A DNA stretch of 64,000 bases, from the NCBI RefSeq assembly GCF_001280515.1, contig NZ_LBIQ01000030.1, positions 992,001 through 1,056,000 on the forward strand, given 5' to 3'. A program made the position numbers and the translations under genes. Positions 1 to 7,771 of the stretch are shown piece after piece. Below the pieces are notes generated by a model. The model worked only from the letters and a program-made list of their open reading frames with translations, was not told the origin of the DNA and made no database searches. The stretch is from Mangrovimonas sp. ST2L15. Its GTDB lineage: Bacteria; Bacteroidota; Bacteroidia; Flavobacteriales; Flavobacteriaceae. Positions within the stretch are counted from its first letter, which is position 1. Every line of letters starts with the position of its first letter.

Positions 1-1448
1 TTGAATTTAGTCACGGCATAACCATCAGTAAAAGTACCTATGTCTTCTATCTCTAAATTTTGACCATTAGTATAGAACATACCTCTTTTGTCACTAGTGA
101 ATAAATCCAATGTGTATGTGAAATTATTTAGGTCTAAGGTTACAAAATAGGTCCCAGCAGAAGGAACAGGGATGTTAGCCCCACCAGCTTCTAATGATCC
201 ATTATTGTCATTATCTCCATAATTATTTCCCCAATCTTCATTAAATCTAAACTTAAGTTCCCCAGCAGATAAATCGGCATACAAAGCAAATGTGTTTGTT
301 CCTGTTTGGTACATTTCCATGTCGGGTCCATCCCATCCGTTGGTTGTTGCATCACCAACTAATCCCCAGTCAGACAATGAACCTAAAGAATTATTCAGGT
401 CATTGATGTCAACGGCAAATTTGTTAACCAAGTTTTTAGTAGTTCTTAAACCTGCCCATCCACCATTCACGCCATATTCACTGGCAATCATAGAGCCACC
501 TATTGAGGCATGAACCAAGAAAGTGGTCCCTCCATAAGTTTGGGAGTTAATTCCGTCAAAATTGGTAACGAAAATGAATTCGTTTTGAGCTCCATTAGAA
601 TTGTTGTCTGCTAAGAATAATTCATCATATGCTGTGCCATTGTTATTAGCATCAGTGGTATTCAAGCTATATGAAGAGTTAATCACATTATTAGAAAACG
701 TAACACAATCAGAATATCTTGGGGTATTAGTCCAAACTTCAGAATTTAAATACAACTTTGATAATAAAGCCCATGCTGCAATTTTGTCAACACGACCATA
801 TTCATTAGAATCTGGAAGTAAATTTTGGATATCCAATAATTCAGATTCCACAAAGTTGAATAAGTCTTGTCTATTACTTTGGGTAGGTAGATTAGTTGTT
901 ACCGTAGTTTGTAATGGAACATTTGCATAGAAATCAATCAAATTATAATAAGCAAACGCTCTCAAAAATCTTGCTTCGGCAATATAATCGGTTACTACCT
1001 CATCCTGTAATAATGAAGCATTTTCAATAAATGAATTACAGAAAGAAACTTCTTGTGCTAATCTAAAGTACATAGCTTCAGAGAAGTCATTACTTCCAGA
1101 CCAATACATACCGTGTAAATCAGGTAGTCCCGGGTCACCCCATCCAACTACCGCATGGTCTGTGGTAAGTTCGTTTAAATTGAATAGCATTCTGGTATAT
1201 TGTGAAAATCCTTCGTCAATATCGTTTGGATCTAAATCTGGATCACCTGCAGGACCAGATTGCCCGGTTAAAGCATAACCAGCATATAATTTAGCCAAGG
1301 CGCTTTTAGCTTCTTGGGCATTAGCGTATACATCCTCTTCTGTGAAGGCGTCTGGGTCAATTGGAGACTGGTCTAAGTCATCATGACACGACACTAGCCC
1401 AAGAGATAAGGTTAATACGCTTACAAATAATTTTAAATAATTTTTCAT
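1..1448 (-). CDS. susD: SusD-like starch-binding lipoprotein with inserted SusE/F-type domain (partial)
   Basis: Surface glycan-binding lipoprotein that pairs with the SusC transporter just upstream. The start at 1448 gives a lipoprotein signal ending LVSC (Cys21) followed by HDDLD. RagB/SusD features follow, such as EARFLRAFAYYNLIDFY and AAWALLSKLYLNSEVW. At about residues 362-448 there is a separate module reading GDATTNGWDG, GELKFRFNEDWGNNYGD, GANIPV and GTYFVTLDL, which is the pattern of the SusE/SusF starch-binding domains. SusD-like sequence (FTDGYAVTKF) then resumes and runs off the window after 482 codons, so the C-terminus is missing. The start lies 11 bp after the susC stop, so the two are co-transcribed. 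The family call is firm; the starch specificity is inferred from the insert and the neighbouring amylases. Confidence 0.9.
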   Translation of the reverse strand, partial: MKNYLKLFVSVLTLSLGLVSCHDDLDQSPIDPDAFTEEDVYANAQEAKSALAKLYAGYALTGQSGPAGDPDLDPNDIDEGFSQYTRMLFNLNELTTDHAVVGWGDPGLPDLHGMYWSGSNDFSEAMYFRLAQEVSFCNSFIENASLLQDEVVTDYIAEARFLRAFAYYNLIDFYANVPLQTTVTTNLPTQSNRQDLFNFVESELLDIQNLLPDSNEYGRVDKIAAWALLSKLYLNSEVWTNTPRYSDCVTFSNNVINSSYSLNTTDANNNGTAYDELFLADNNSNGAQNEFIFVTNFDGINSQTYGGTTFLVHASIGGSMIASEYGVNGGWAGLRTTKNLVNKFAVDINDLNNSLGSLSDWGLVGDATTNGWDGPDMEMYQTGTNTFALYADLSAGELKFRFNEDWGNNYGDNDNNGSLEAGGANIPVPSAGTYFVTLDLNNFTYTLDLFTSDKRGMFYTNGQNLEIEDIGTFTDGYAVTKF

Positions 1449-1459
1449 TTTACAATTTT

Positions 1460-4366
1460 TTAAAAGTCAACATTTACTCCAAAAACAAATGATCTTGGTC
1501 TTGGATAGAAATTATTGTCAATTCCTCCAGCGATTTCTGGATCTAATCCATCATACTCAGTAGCAATTAATAAATTTTGCACTGAACCATACAGCCTAAT
1601 TGTGGTATCCTTTAAGGCTTTATCAAGAGTGTATCCTAATGTGATGTTGTCAATCTTAAAGAAGGAAGCCTCTTGGATAAAATGATCACTTAAAGCCGTT
1701 CTATCAACAAAAGTGGTAAAACCAGAATTGTAATAATCTGCATGGATATTATTTAATAAACCAGCATTGATAGTTGCTCCTGATCTAATTCCTTTACTAG
1801 CTGCCACATCATTATACATATAATTACCTATACTGGCTCTCGTTTGAACTGAAAAGTCCCATTTTTTGTAATTAACATTAGCATTAAGACCCATTAAGAT
1901 ATCGGCATATGGACTTTCTTTAATATATCTATCTTCATCATTGATGATTCCATCTCCATTTCTATCAACGAAAACACCTTCAATTGGTTTTCCACTAGCA
2001 TCATATACCTGTTGATAAACCAAAAAGCTTGAAGCTTCCTCACCTTCACGATGTACCTGAACATTATTACCTACCCCAGTAGAAATACCACCGTGTGGCT
2101 GATCTACAGGTAAATTGGTGATTTGGTTATCGTTGAAAGCGATGTTGTAGTTTAGGGAAACTGTTAGGTTGTCATTTCTTACTGCATCTACATCCAAGTT
2201 GAATTCAATCCCTTTATTTTCCATATCACCTATATTTTTATCAATACGGTTACTGAAATTGGTAAAAGGATCAATAAGAGCCGTAGCAATCATGTCTTGA
2301 GTTTCTCTCATATAGGCATTAACCAAACCAGAAACTCTACCATCCCACAGACTGTAGTCTAAACCAAGGTTAAATGATTTTCCAACCTCCCAACGAAGAT
2401 CTGGGTTGTAAGGTTCAGGTCTGTATGTTTGATAGAAAGAATTCCCAAATTGATACTGTGCAGAATCATTGGTTCCTTGATATCTAGTTAAAAATTGGTA
2501 TGGTGCCAAATCACCTACGTTAGCAATTTCTCCATATCCTACTCTCAATTTTAACAAATTGAAGGTAGAGTTTTTCATGAAGTTTTCGTCGCTAATTTTC
2601 CATGCTAAAGCAGCCGATGGGAAATATCCCCAACGATCATCAGGGTTAAGTTTTGAAGATGCATCAGCTCTCAAAGAAGCAGTTAATAAATACTTGCCTT
2701 TGTAATCATAGTTTAATCTACCGAAGTAAGATAAAAGGACATCCATACTTTTATCTATGAATGTAGCTCTATTTCCTAATTGGTCTGCCTCACTATCATA
2801 ACTAATATTGTCATACTCAAAAGATTGGTAAGAATACCCAGCCACAACATTTAAATTGTGTTTATCTTGAATTGATTTCGCATAGGTTAAATAGGAATCA
2901 AAGAGTTTACTGGTAGTAATATTTGAATATTTGTTATAAGATCCATCCCAGTTTGAACTGGCGTTTGGCATAAACTCAGAAACGATAATTCGGCCATTAC
3001 TATTAGATTTATCTAAACCAACATTTACAGTAGCGGTTAAATCAGGAAAGAAATGAAGTTTATAGTCTACTTTCGCATTCCCAACAAAACGTCTTACTTC
3101 TGCCGTATCACTTCTTAGGTTAAGAAGGGCTAATGGGTTAGTAGGGGCTAAACTATTTTGAGTTCCTTCATTATTCAACCATGCAAAATATCCTGCATAA
3201 GGTGAATTGGCATCATAAATAGATTGAGTAGGATCAAACAGTATAGCAGAACCGATGGCACCTCTATCAGCAAAGGCATTTTCTGTATAAACACCTCTAG
3301 CATTTAATTCTAATTTTAAATGATCATCAAGCAAAGAAGGTGTAAAGGATACTGATCCTGTTGCTCTGCTTAAGTTATCTCCTTTTAAGATACCATCATG
3401 GTCAGAATAACCTACAGAAGCTCTCATTGGTATACCAAAAGCATTTCCTAAAGCACTGAAGTTATGATCAGACCCCACCGCAAAGGTGTAAATTTGATCT
3501 TGCCAATCGGTATTAGAATTTCCTAACAATCCAATTTGATCATCAGTACCATAAGTATTGATTAAATCTCTAAATTGATCTGCCTCTAAAACATCCACTG
3601 TATTTATTACATTATACATGGTAGTTTGAGTGCTAGCGTTGAATTTGAATCCGGTGTCTTTACCTTTTTTTGTTGTAATCAAAATAACCCCATTAGCTCC
3701 TCTTGACCCATAGATAGCAGTTGAAGACGCATCTTTAAGAACTACGAAGCTCTCAATATCATTTGGGTTCAAAAAGTTTAATGGGTTTCTAGCACCACCT
3801 ACTCCACCAGAAATAGGCACTCCATCAACTACATACATAGGTTCACTTGTTAAGGATAATGATCCCACACCTCTAATTCTAATAGATTGTCCTTCACCTG
3901 GCGCTCCACTATTGGAAGTTACACTTACCCCAGCAACTTTACCAGTAATAAGTGATTGTGCCGATACAATCGGGCCTTTGTTGAAATCCTTGGAGGTTAC
4001 CAAGTCTGTGGTACCCGTCAAATCTTCTTTTTTAACGGTTCCATAACCAACAATTACAACCTCGTCTAACTGGGCTGCATCTTCTTTAAGTAGGACATTT
4101 AGAGTTTGTTGTCCTGAATAAATAATTTCTTGAGTCACATAACCCACATAAGAGAAAACGATGGTTTCACCTTCATTGACATCAATTTGATAATTTCCAT
4201 CAAAATCTGTGGCGGTACCTCGAGTGGTTCCTTGAACAAGGACGTTAACTCCCGGTAGAGGCAATGACGATTCCTCAGTTACTACTCCCGAAACTGTTGT
4301 TTGACCTATAAGAAAACTAGGTAAAAGCAGTAACGAAAACAGTAAGCCATTAAAAATTGTTTTCAT
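1460..4366 (-). CDS. susC: SusC/RagA-family TonB-dependent outer-membrane transporter (alpha-glucan locus)
   Basis: TonB-dependent outer-membrane channel for oligosaccharide import, expected here to take maltooligosaccharides. At 968 residues it is normal for the family. A signal peptide ends near LIGQ (about residue 21). A carboxypeptidase-regulatory-like beta-sandwich follows (about 24-110, PLPGVNVLVQGT, ATDFDGNYQI). The SusC signature LDEVVIVGYGTVKKEDLTG leads into the plug, with the KDASSTAIYGSRGANGVI segment. The rest is beta-barrel ending in an aromatic residue (FVFGVNVDF). It is the first gene of a leftward susC-susD pair and is divergent from the lacI regulator, with a 236-bp shared upstream region. 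Substrate is inferred from neighbours only. Confidence 0.95.
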   Translation of the reverse strand: MKTIFNGLLFSLLLLPSFLIGQTTVSGVVTEESSLPLPGVNVLVQGTTRGTATDFDGNYQIDVNEGETIVFSYVGYVTQEIIYSGQQTLNVLLKEDAAQLDEVVIVGYGTVKKEDLTGTTDLVTSKDFNKGPIVSAQSLITGKVAGVSVTSNSGAPGEGQSIRIRGVGSLSLTSEPMYVVDGVPISGGVGGARNPLNFLNPNDIESFVVLKDASSTAIYGSRGANGVILITTKKGKDTGFKFNASTQTTMYNVINTVDVLEADQFRDLINTYGTDDQIGLLGNSNTDWQDQIYTFAVGSDHNFSALGNAFGIPMRASVGYSDHDGILKGDNLSRATGSVSFTPSLLDDHLKLELNARGVYTENAFADRGAIGSAILFDPTQSIYDANSPYAGYFAWLNNEGTQNSLAPTNPLALLNLRSDTAEVRRFVGNAKVDYKLHFFPDLTATVNVGLDKSNSNGRIIVSEFMPNASSNWDGSYNKYSNITTSKLFDSYLTYAKSIQDKHNLNVVAGYSYQSFEYDNISYDSEADQLGNRATFIDKSMDVLLSYFGRLNYDYKGKYLLTASLRADASSKLNPDDRWGYFPSAALAWKISDENFMKNSTFNLLKLRVGYGEIANVGDLAPYQFLTRYQGTNDSAQYQFGNSFYQTYRPEPYNPDLRWEVGKSFNLGLDYSLWDGRVSGLVNAYMRETQDMIATALIDPFTNFSNRIDKNIGDMENKGIEFNLDVDAVRNDNLTVSLNYNIAFNDNQITNLPVDQPHGGISTGVGNNVQVHREGEEASSFLVYQQVYDASGKPIEGVFVDRNGDGIINDEDRYIKESPYADILMGLNANVNYKKWDFSVQTRASIGNYMYNDVAASKGIRSGATINAGLLNNIHADYYNSGFTTFVDRTALSDHFIQEASFFKIDNITLGYTLDKALKDTTIRLYGSVQNLLIATEYDGLDPEIAGGIDNNFYPRPRSFVFGVNVDF

Positions 4367-4410
4367 AAAATAATTTTGAATTAGTCTGATTTTGTACTTG
4401 TTAAATTAGT

Positions 4411-4427
4411 TTATATTTTCACTTCTC
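4411..4427. repeat. 17-bp repeat, copy 1 (susC upstream region)
   Basis: TTATATTTTCACTTCTC occurs here and again, identically and in the same window orientation, at 5698-5714. One copy lies upstream of leftward susC, the other upstream of the rightward transporter operon. Its placement suggests a shared regulatory or mRNA-leader element of the alpha-glucan locus. Confidence 0.5.
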
Positions 4428-4486
4428 GATACTAAACTATTGTAAAATTATTTATTTAAGTGGCTCATAATTATGATAAATATCAC

Positions 4487-4505
4487 TCAAACGTTTTCGT
4501 GTTGA
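4487..4505. promoter_or_regulatory. Candidate LacI-family operator upstream of susC/lacI
   Basis: A near-palindrome, TCAAACG-TTTT-CGTGTTGA, has CG steps flanking the centre as in many LacI-family operators. It sits in the divergent region between susC and the LacI-type gene. A related GTTTTCG site lies before the transporter operon. The assignment is inference. Confidence 0.35.
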
Positions 4506-4548
4506 AAACTTTCTAAAAATTAAGGATTTTTATTGTCATTGACAAGAA

Positions 4549-4583
4549 TTTGCCATATCTACAAAAAAACATTAGTATTTTTA
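4549..4583 (+). promoter_or_regulatory. Candidate promoter of the lacI-type gene
   Basis: TTTG at 4549-4552 and TATTTTTA at 4576-4583 resemble the Bacteroidota -33 TTTG and -7 TAnnTTTG elements. The spacer of 23 nt is slightly long. The site lies about 20 nt before the start codon. Confidence 0.35.
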
Positions 4584-4602
4584 TGGTTTCAAAAACAAAT
4601 GG

Positions 4603-5643
4603 ATGAAGAGAAAAGTCACTTTAAAGCAAATTGCGAAGGAATTGGATGTGTCCATTTCTACTGTTTCTAAAGCCTTGAGAAACAGTAAGGAAATTGGTGA
4701 GGATACCCGTGAAAAAGTGCAGGCTTTTGCTAAATTATATAACTACAAACCCAATAATATTGCGTTAAGTCTCAAGAATAAGAAAACTAAGACTATTGGT
4801 ATAATCATTCCTGAAATAGTTCATCATTTCTTTTCTATGGTCATACGTGGGATTGAGGTGGTTGCCAATCAAAGGGGGTACAACGTAATTGTAGGGCTTT
4901 CAAATGAATCTTTCGATAAGGAGGTGATAAATATGGAAATGCTGGCCAATGGGAGCATAGATGGTTTTATACTATCGATTTCCAAAGAGACTCAGTTGAA
5001 ACAAGATTTTCATCATTTTCATGAAACCATTAATCAAGGAATGCCCATCGTGATGTTTGATAGAGTTGTTAATGATGTCAAATGTGATAAGGTTATTGTA
5101 GATGATTTTAAAGGATCAAAGAAGGCTGTGAGTAAGCTGTTGGAAAACGGTTGTAAGAATGTTGGTTTGATTACTACAATGGATTATGTGAGCGTTGGGA
5201 AGTTGAGAACGCAAGGATATCTGGAATCTTTGGAAGATAGAGGTATTCAACCAAAATCTGAACTTATATTAAAGGTGGTTGAAGAATTGGATTCTGAAGA
5301 CCATTTGGAAGATTTGGAGGCTGAGGTAGAGCAACTTTTCATCAACAATCCTGAAATAGATGGTGTCTTTGCTGTAAACGAACTCTATGCATTGACAGCT
5401 ATGAAAGTGGCCAAGAAAATGGGGAAATCCATTCCAGAGGAGCTTCAGGTTATCGGGTTTACAGATGGAGTGCTTTCCAAACATGCAACTCCTAGTTTAT
5501 CTACAATCAAACAACATGCTGAAGAGATGGGAGCTAAATCAGCAGAGTTATTGATCGATAGATTAGAACTTGAAAAAGAAGATGATCGCTATGAAACCGT
5601 TGTATTAGAGACAGAGCTTATCTTAAGGGAATCAACAAAATAG
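4603..5643 (+). CDS. LacI-family transcriptional regulator of the alpha-glucan locus
   Basis: DNA-binding regulator of 346 residues, typical for LacI/GalR. The N-terminal helix-turn-helix (about residues 5-26) reads TLKQIAKELDVSISTVSKAL, followed by the hinge-helix region around YKPNNIALSLKNKKTKTIG. A periplasmic-binding-protein-like effector domain follows from about residue 62 (GIIIPEIVHHFFSMVIRGIE). It lies between the divergent susC gene and the sugar transporter operon, so it probably senses maltose or a related sugar and controls both. That role is inferred from position and from MalR-type regulators in related loci; the effector cannot be read from the sequence. Confidence 0.92.
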   Translation: MKRKVTLKQIAKELDVSISTVSKALRNSKEIGEDTREKVQAFAKLYNYKPNNIALSLKNKKTKTIGIIIPEIVHHFFSMVIRGIEVVANQRGYNVIVGLSNESFDKEVINMEMLANGSIDGFILSISKETQLKQDFHHFHETINQGMPIVMFDRVVNDVKCDKVIVDDFKGSKKAVSKLLENGCKNVGLITTMDYVSVGKLRTQGYLESLEDRGIQPKSELILKVVEELDSEDHLEDLEAEVEQLFINNPEIDGVFAVNELYALTAMKVAKKMGKSIPEELQVIGFTDGVLSKHATPSLSTIKQHAEEMGAKSAELLIDRLELEKEDDRYETVVLETELILRESTK

Positions 5644-5674
5644 ACATTTTTACAAAAGCATAACAAAACTTTTG

Positions 5675-5682
5675 TATCTTTG
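5675..5682 (+). promoter_or_regulatory. Candidate -7 element for the transporter-amylase operon
   Basis: TATCTTTG matches the Bacteroidota -7 consensus TAnnTTTG. No good TTTG lies at the expected upstream distance. It sits 91 bp before the transporter start, so the 17-bp repeat and the GTTTTCG site would lie in the transcribed leader, a position suited to a repressor roadblock. Confidence 0.4.
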
Positions 5683-5697
5683 AGCCCTATTCAAAAC

Positions 5698-5714
5698 TTA
5701 TATTTTCACTTCTC
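5698..5714. repeat. 17-bp repeat, copy 2 (transporter operon upstream region)
   Basis: Identical to the copy at 4411-4427, TTATATTTTCACTTCTC. It lies between the putative -7 element and the first gene of the operon. Confidence 0.5.
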
Positions 5715-5722
5715 ACCATAAG

Positions 5723-5748
5723 TTTTGATAAGTTTTCGCTTGTCAAAA
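5723..5748. promoter_or_regulatory. Candidate LacI-family operator before the transporter operon
   Basis: TTTTGA (5723-5728) and TCAAAA (5743-5748) form an inverted repeat around AGTTTTCGCTTG. The GTTTTCG core is shared with the site at 4487-4505. Inference only. Confidence 0.3.
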
Positions 5749-5772
5749 TAGTATTAATCAAAACATACTATA

Positions 5773-7122
5773 ATGAAAAAGCGTTCCTTAAGTTTCTGGG
5801 AAATCTGGAACATGAGTTTCGGTTTCTTGGGGATACAAATGGGATTTGCCCTACAAAATGCTAATGCCAGCAGAATTTTACAAATTTTTGGAGCAGATGT
5901 TCATCATCTGTCTTGGTTTTGGATTGTAGCACCACTTACTGGTTTGATTGTTCAGCCAATAATTGGTCATTACAGTGATAAAACATGGACCAAATTGGGA
6001 AGAAGACGTCCTTATTTCCTTACTGGAGCTCTTTTGGCTTCCATAGGACTGGTCTTAATGCCAAATGCTGATATGTTCACTGCATTTATGCCCGCCATTT
6101 GGGTAGGTGCAGGGATGCTGATGATCATGGATGCCTCCTTTAATGTCGCTATGGAACCATTTCGGGCGTTGGTGGCAGATAACCTTAGAACTGATCAAAG
6201 GACTTTAGGCTTTAGTATTCAGACCGTACTTATAGGTTTGGGTGCTGTTGTAGGGTCTTGGTTGCCTTATGTTTTGACAAACTTTTTTGGAGTTTCCAAT
6301 TCTGGAACAGATGGAAGTGTTCCTTTTAATTTGTTGTTGTCATTCATTATTGGTGCTGTTGTTTTGGTTGTAAGTGTTTTAGTAACCGTAGTCAAAACCA
6401 AAGAGTATACCCCAGAGGAAATGGAACAGATGGCAGACCCTGATGACATTCCTGAGGATGAAAAATCCAGTTTAATGGATATTTTTTCAGATTTCGCAAA
6501 AATGCCACAAACCATGAGGCAATTGGCTTGGGTGCAATTCTTTTCTTGGTTTGGACTTTTTGGAATGTGGGTGTTCTCAACACCTGCTATAGCTCATCAC
6601 ATTTATGGATTACCAGTGTCAGATACACATAGTGAAACCTATCAGAATGCTGGGGATTGGGTAGGCGTATTATTTGGTGTTTATAACTTAATATCTGCCA
6701 TTTTTGCCTTCTTTTTGCCAGTAATCGCTGCTAGAATAGGTAGAAAATTAACGCATGTTATTTCGTTGGTTATTGGAGGGCTGGGATTAATTTCCATGTA
6801 TTTTGCTCCTAATCAATACTGGTTAATTTTATCTATGGTTGCTATAGGTATTTCCTGGGCAAGCATTTTGGCAATGCCATATGCGATTCTCGCGGGATCT
6901 ATACCTGCTCGAAAAATGGGAGTTTATATGGGGATCTTTAACTTCTTTATTGTGATTCCCCAAATTATCAATGCCTTCATAGGAGGGCCAATTGTGAAAT
7001 ATTTTTACAACGAAAATGCCATGTTAGCTCTTGTTACAAGTGGTGTTAGCTTTTTAATAGCAGCACTTTTAGTGAGAAGAGTGAAAGATGTGGACGAAAT
7101 AATAGAAACAAAAAATGCATAA
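5773..7122 (+). CDS. MFS sugar transporter, SLC45/maltose-type
   Basis: Inner-membrane major-facilitator transporter of 449 residues with about 12 hydrophobic segments. The conserved loop after TM2 reads GHYSDKTWTKLGRRRPYF (about residues 65-82), a signature of the SLC45/GPH-like sugar carriers found in maltose loci. A charged central loop (about 213-232) separates the two halves. It is the first gene of the operon and overlaps the next gene by 8 bp, so it is translationally coupled to beta-phosphoglucomutase and maltose phosphorylase. Maltose or short maltodextrin uptake from periplasm to cytoplasm is the natural role, inferred from these partners. Confidence 0.88.
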   Translation: MKKRSLSFWEIWNMSFGFLGIQMGFALQNANASRILQIFGADVHHLSWFWIVAPLTGLIVQPIIGHYSDKTWTKLGRRRPYFLTGALLASIGLVLMPNADMFTAFMPAIWVGAGMLMIMDASFNVAMEPFRALVADNLRTDQRTLGFSIQTVLIGLGAVVGSWLPYVLTNFFGVSNSGTDGSVPFNLLLSFIIGAVVLVVSVLVTVVKTKEYTPEEMEQMADPDDIPEDEKSSLMDIFSDFAKMPQTMRQLAWVQFFSWFGLFGMWVFSTPAIAHHIYGLPVSDTHSETYQNAGDWVGVLFGVYNLISAIFAFFLPVIAARIGRKLTHVISLVIGGLGLISMYFAPNQYWLILSMVAIGISWASILAMPYAILAGSIPARKMGVYMGIFNFFIVIPQIINAFIGGPIVKYFYNENAMLALVTSGVSFLIAALLVRRVKDVDEIIETKNA

Positions 7123-7771
7123 AAAAGGATTCATATTTGACTTAGATGGAGTCATAGTAGATACGGCCAAATACCACTTTTTGGCATGGAAGAATTTGGC
7201 TAATAATATGGGTGTTGATTTTACCGAAATCCAAAATGAACAGCTGAAAGGTGTTAGTAGAGTCAAATCCTTGGAAAAGATTTTGAATTGGGGGAACAAG
7301 AGTGTTTCTGAAGAAGAATTCATGGAATTGATGGCTATTAAGAACGAGGAATATCTAGGCTATATCAACAAAATGACAGAAGAAGAAATTTTGCCAGATG
7401 TTCCTAAAATACTGAGTTTTCTTCAAGAGGAGAATCAAGGAATTGCTTTGGGTTCTGCCAGTAAAAATGCAAGGACTATTTTAAATAAGGTTAAGCTATT
7501 TTCTGTATTTGAAACTATTGTAGATGGGAATGATGTATCTAAAGCCAAACCCAATCCAGAGGTATTCTTGATAGGAGCACAAAAGCTAGGGTTAGACCAG
7601 CATGATTGTATTGTGTTTGAAGACTCAGTTGCAGGTATCAAGGCAGCCAACAATGCAGGGATGATTTCTATAGGAATTGGAGATAAGAATATTCTCCATG
7701 AAGCAGATTATGTGTTTAAAGATTTTACCGAAATCTCAACAGATTTCATTAAAGAATTAATTGAAAAATGA
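7115..7771 (+). CDS. pgmB: Beta-phosphoglucomutase (HAD family)
   Basis: Cytoplasmic HAD-family enzyme of 218 residues that converts beta-glucose-1-phosphate to glucose-6-phosphate. The nucleophile and acid/base aspartates are in FDLDGVIVDT (Asp9, Asp11). Other HAD motifs visible are GSASKN, the KPNPEVFL lysine segment and FEDSVAGIKAA. A helical cap lies between residues of about 15 and 90. It overlaps the transporter upstream by 8 bp and the maltose phosphorylase downstream by 4 bp (ATGA). The pairing with a GH65 phosphorylase, which releases exactly this substrate, makes the assignment strong. Confidence 0.95.
   Translation: MHKKGFIFDLDGVIVDTAKYHFLAWKNLANNMGVDFTEIQNEQLKGVSRVKSLEKILNWGNKSVSEEEFMELMAIKNEEYLGYINKMTEEEILPDVPKILSFLQEENQGIALGSASKNARTILNKVKLFSVFETIVDGNDVSKAKPNPEVFLIGAQKLGLDQHDCIVFEDSVAGIKAANNAGMISIGIGDKNILHEADYVFKDFTEISTDFIKELIEK

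Noticed and set aside
601-930. Open frame of 109 codons on the plus strand
   Set aside because: It is the opposite-strand shadow of the susD-like gene, which has clear family motifs.
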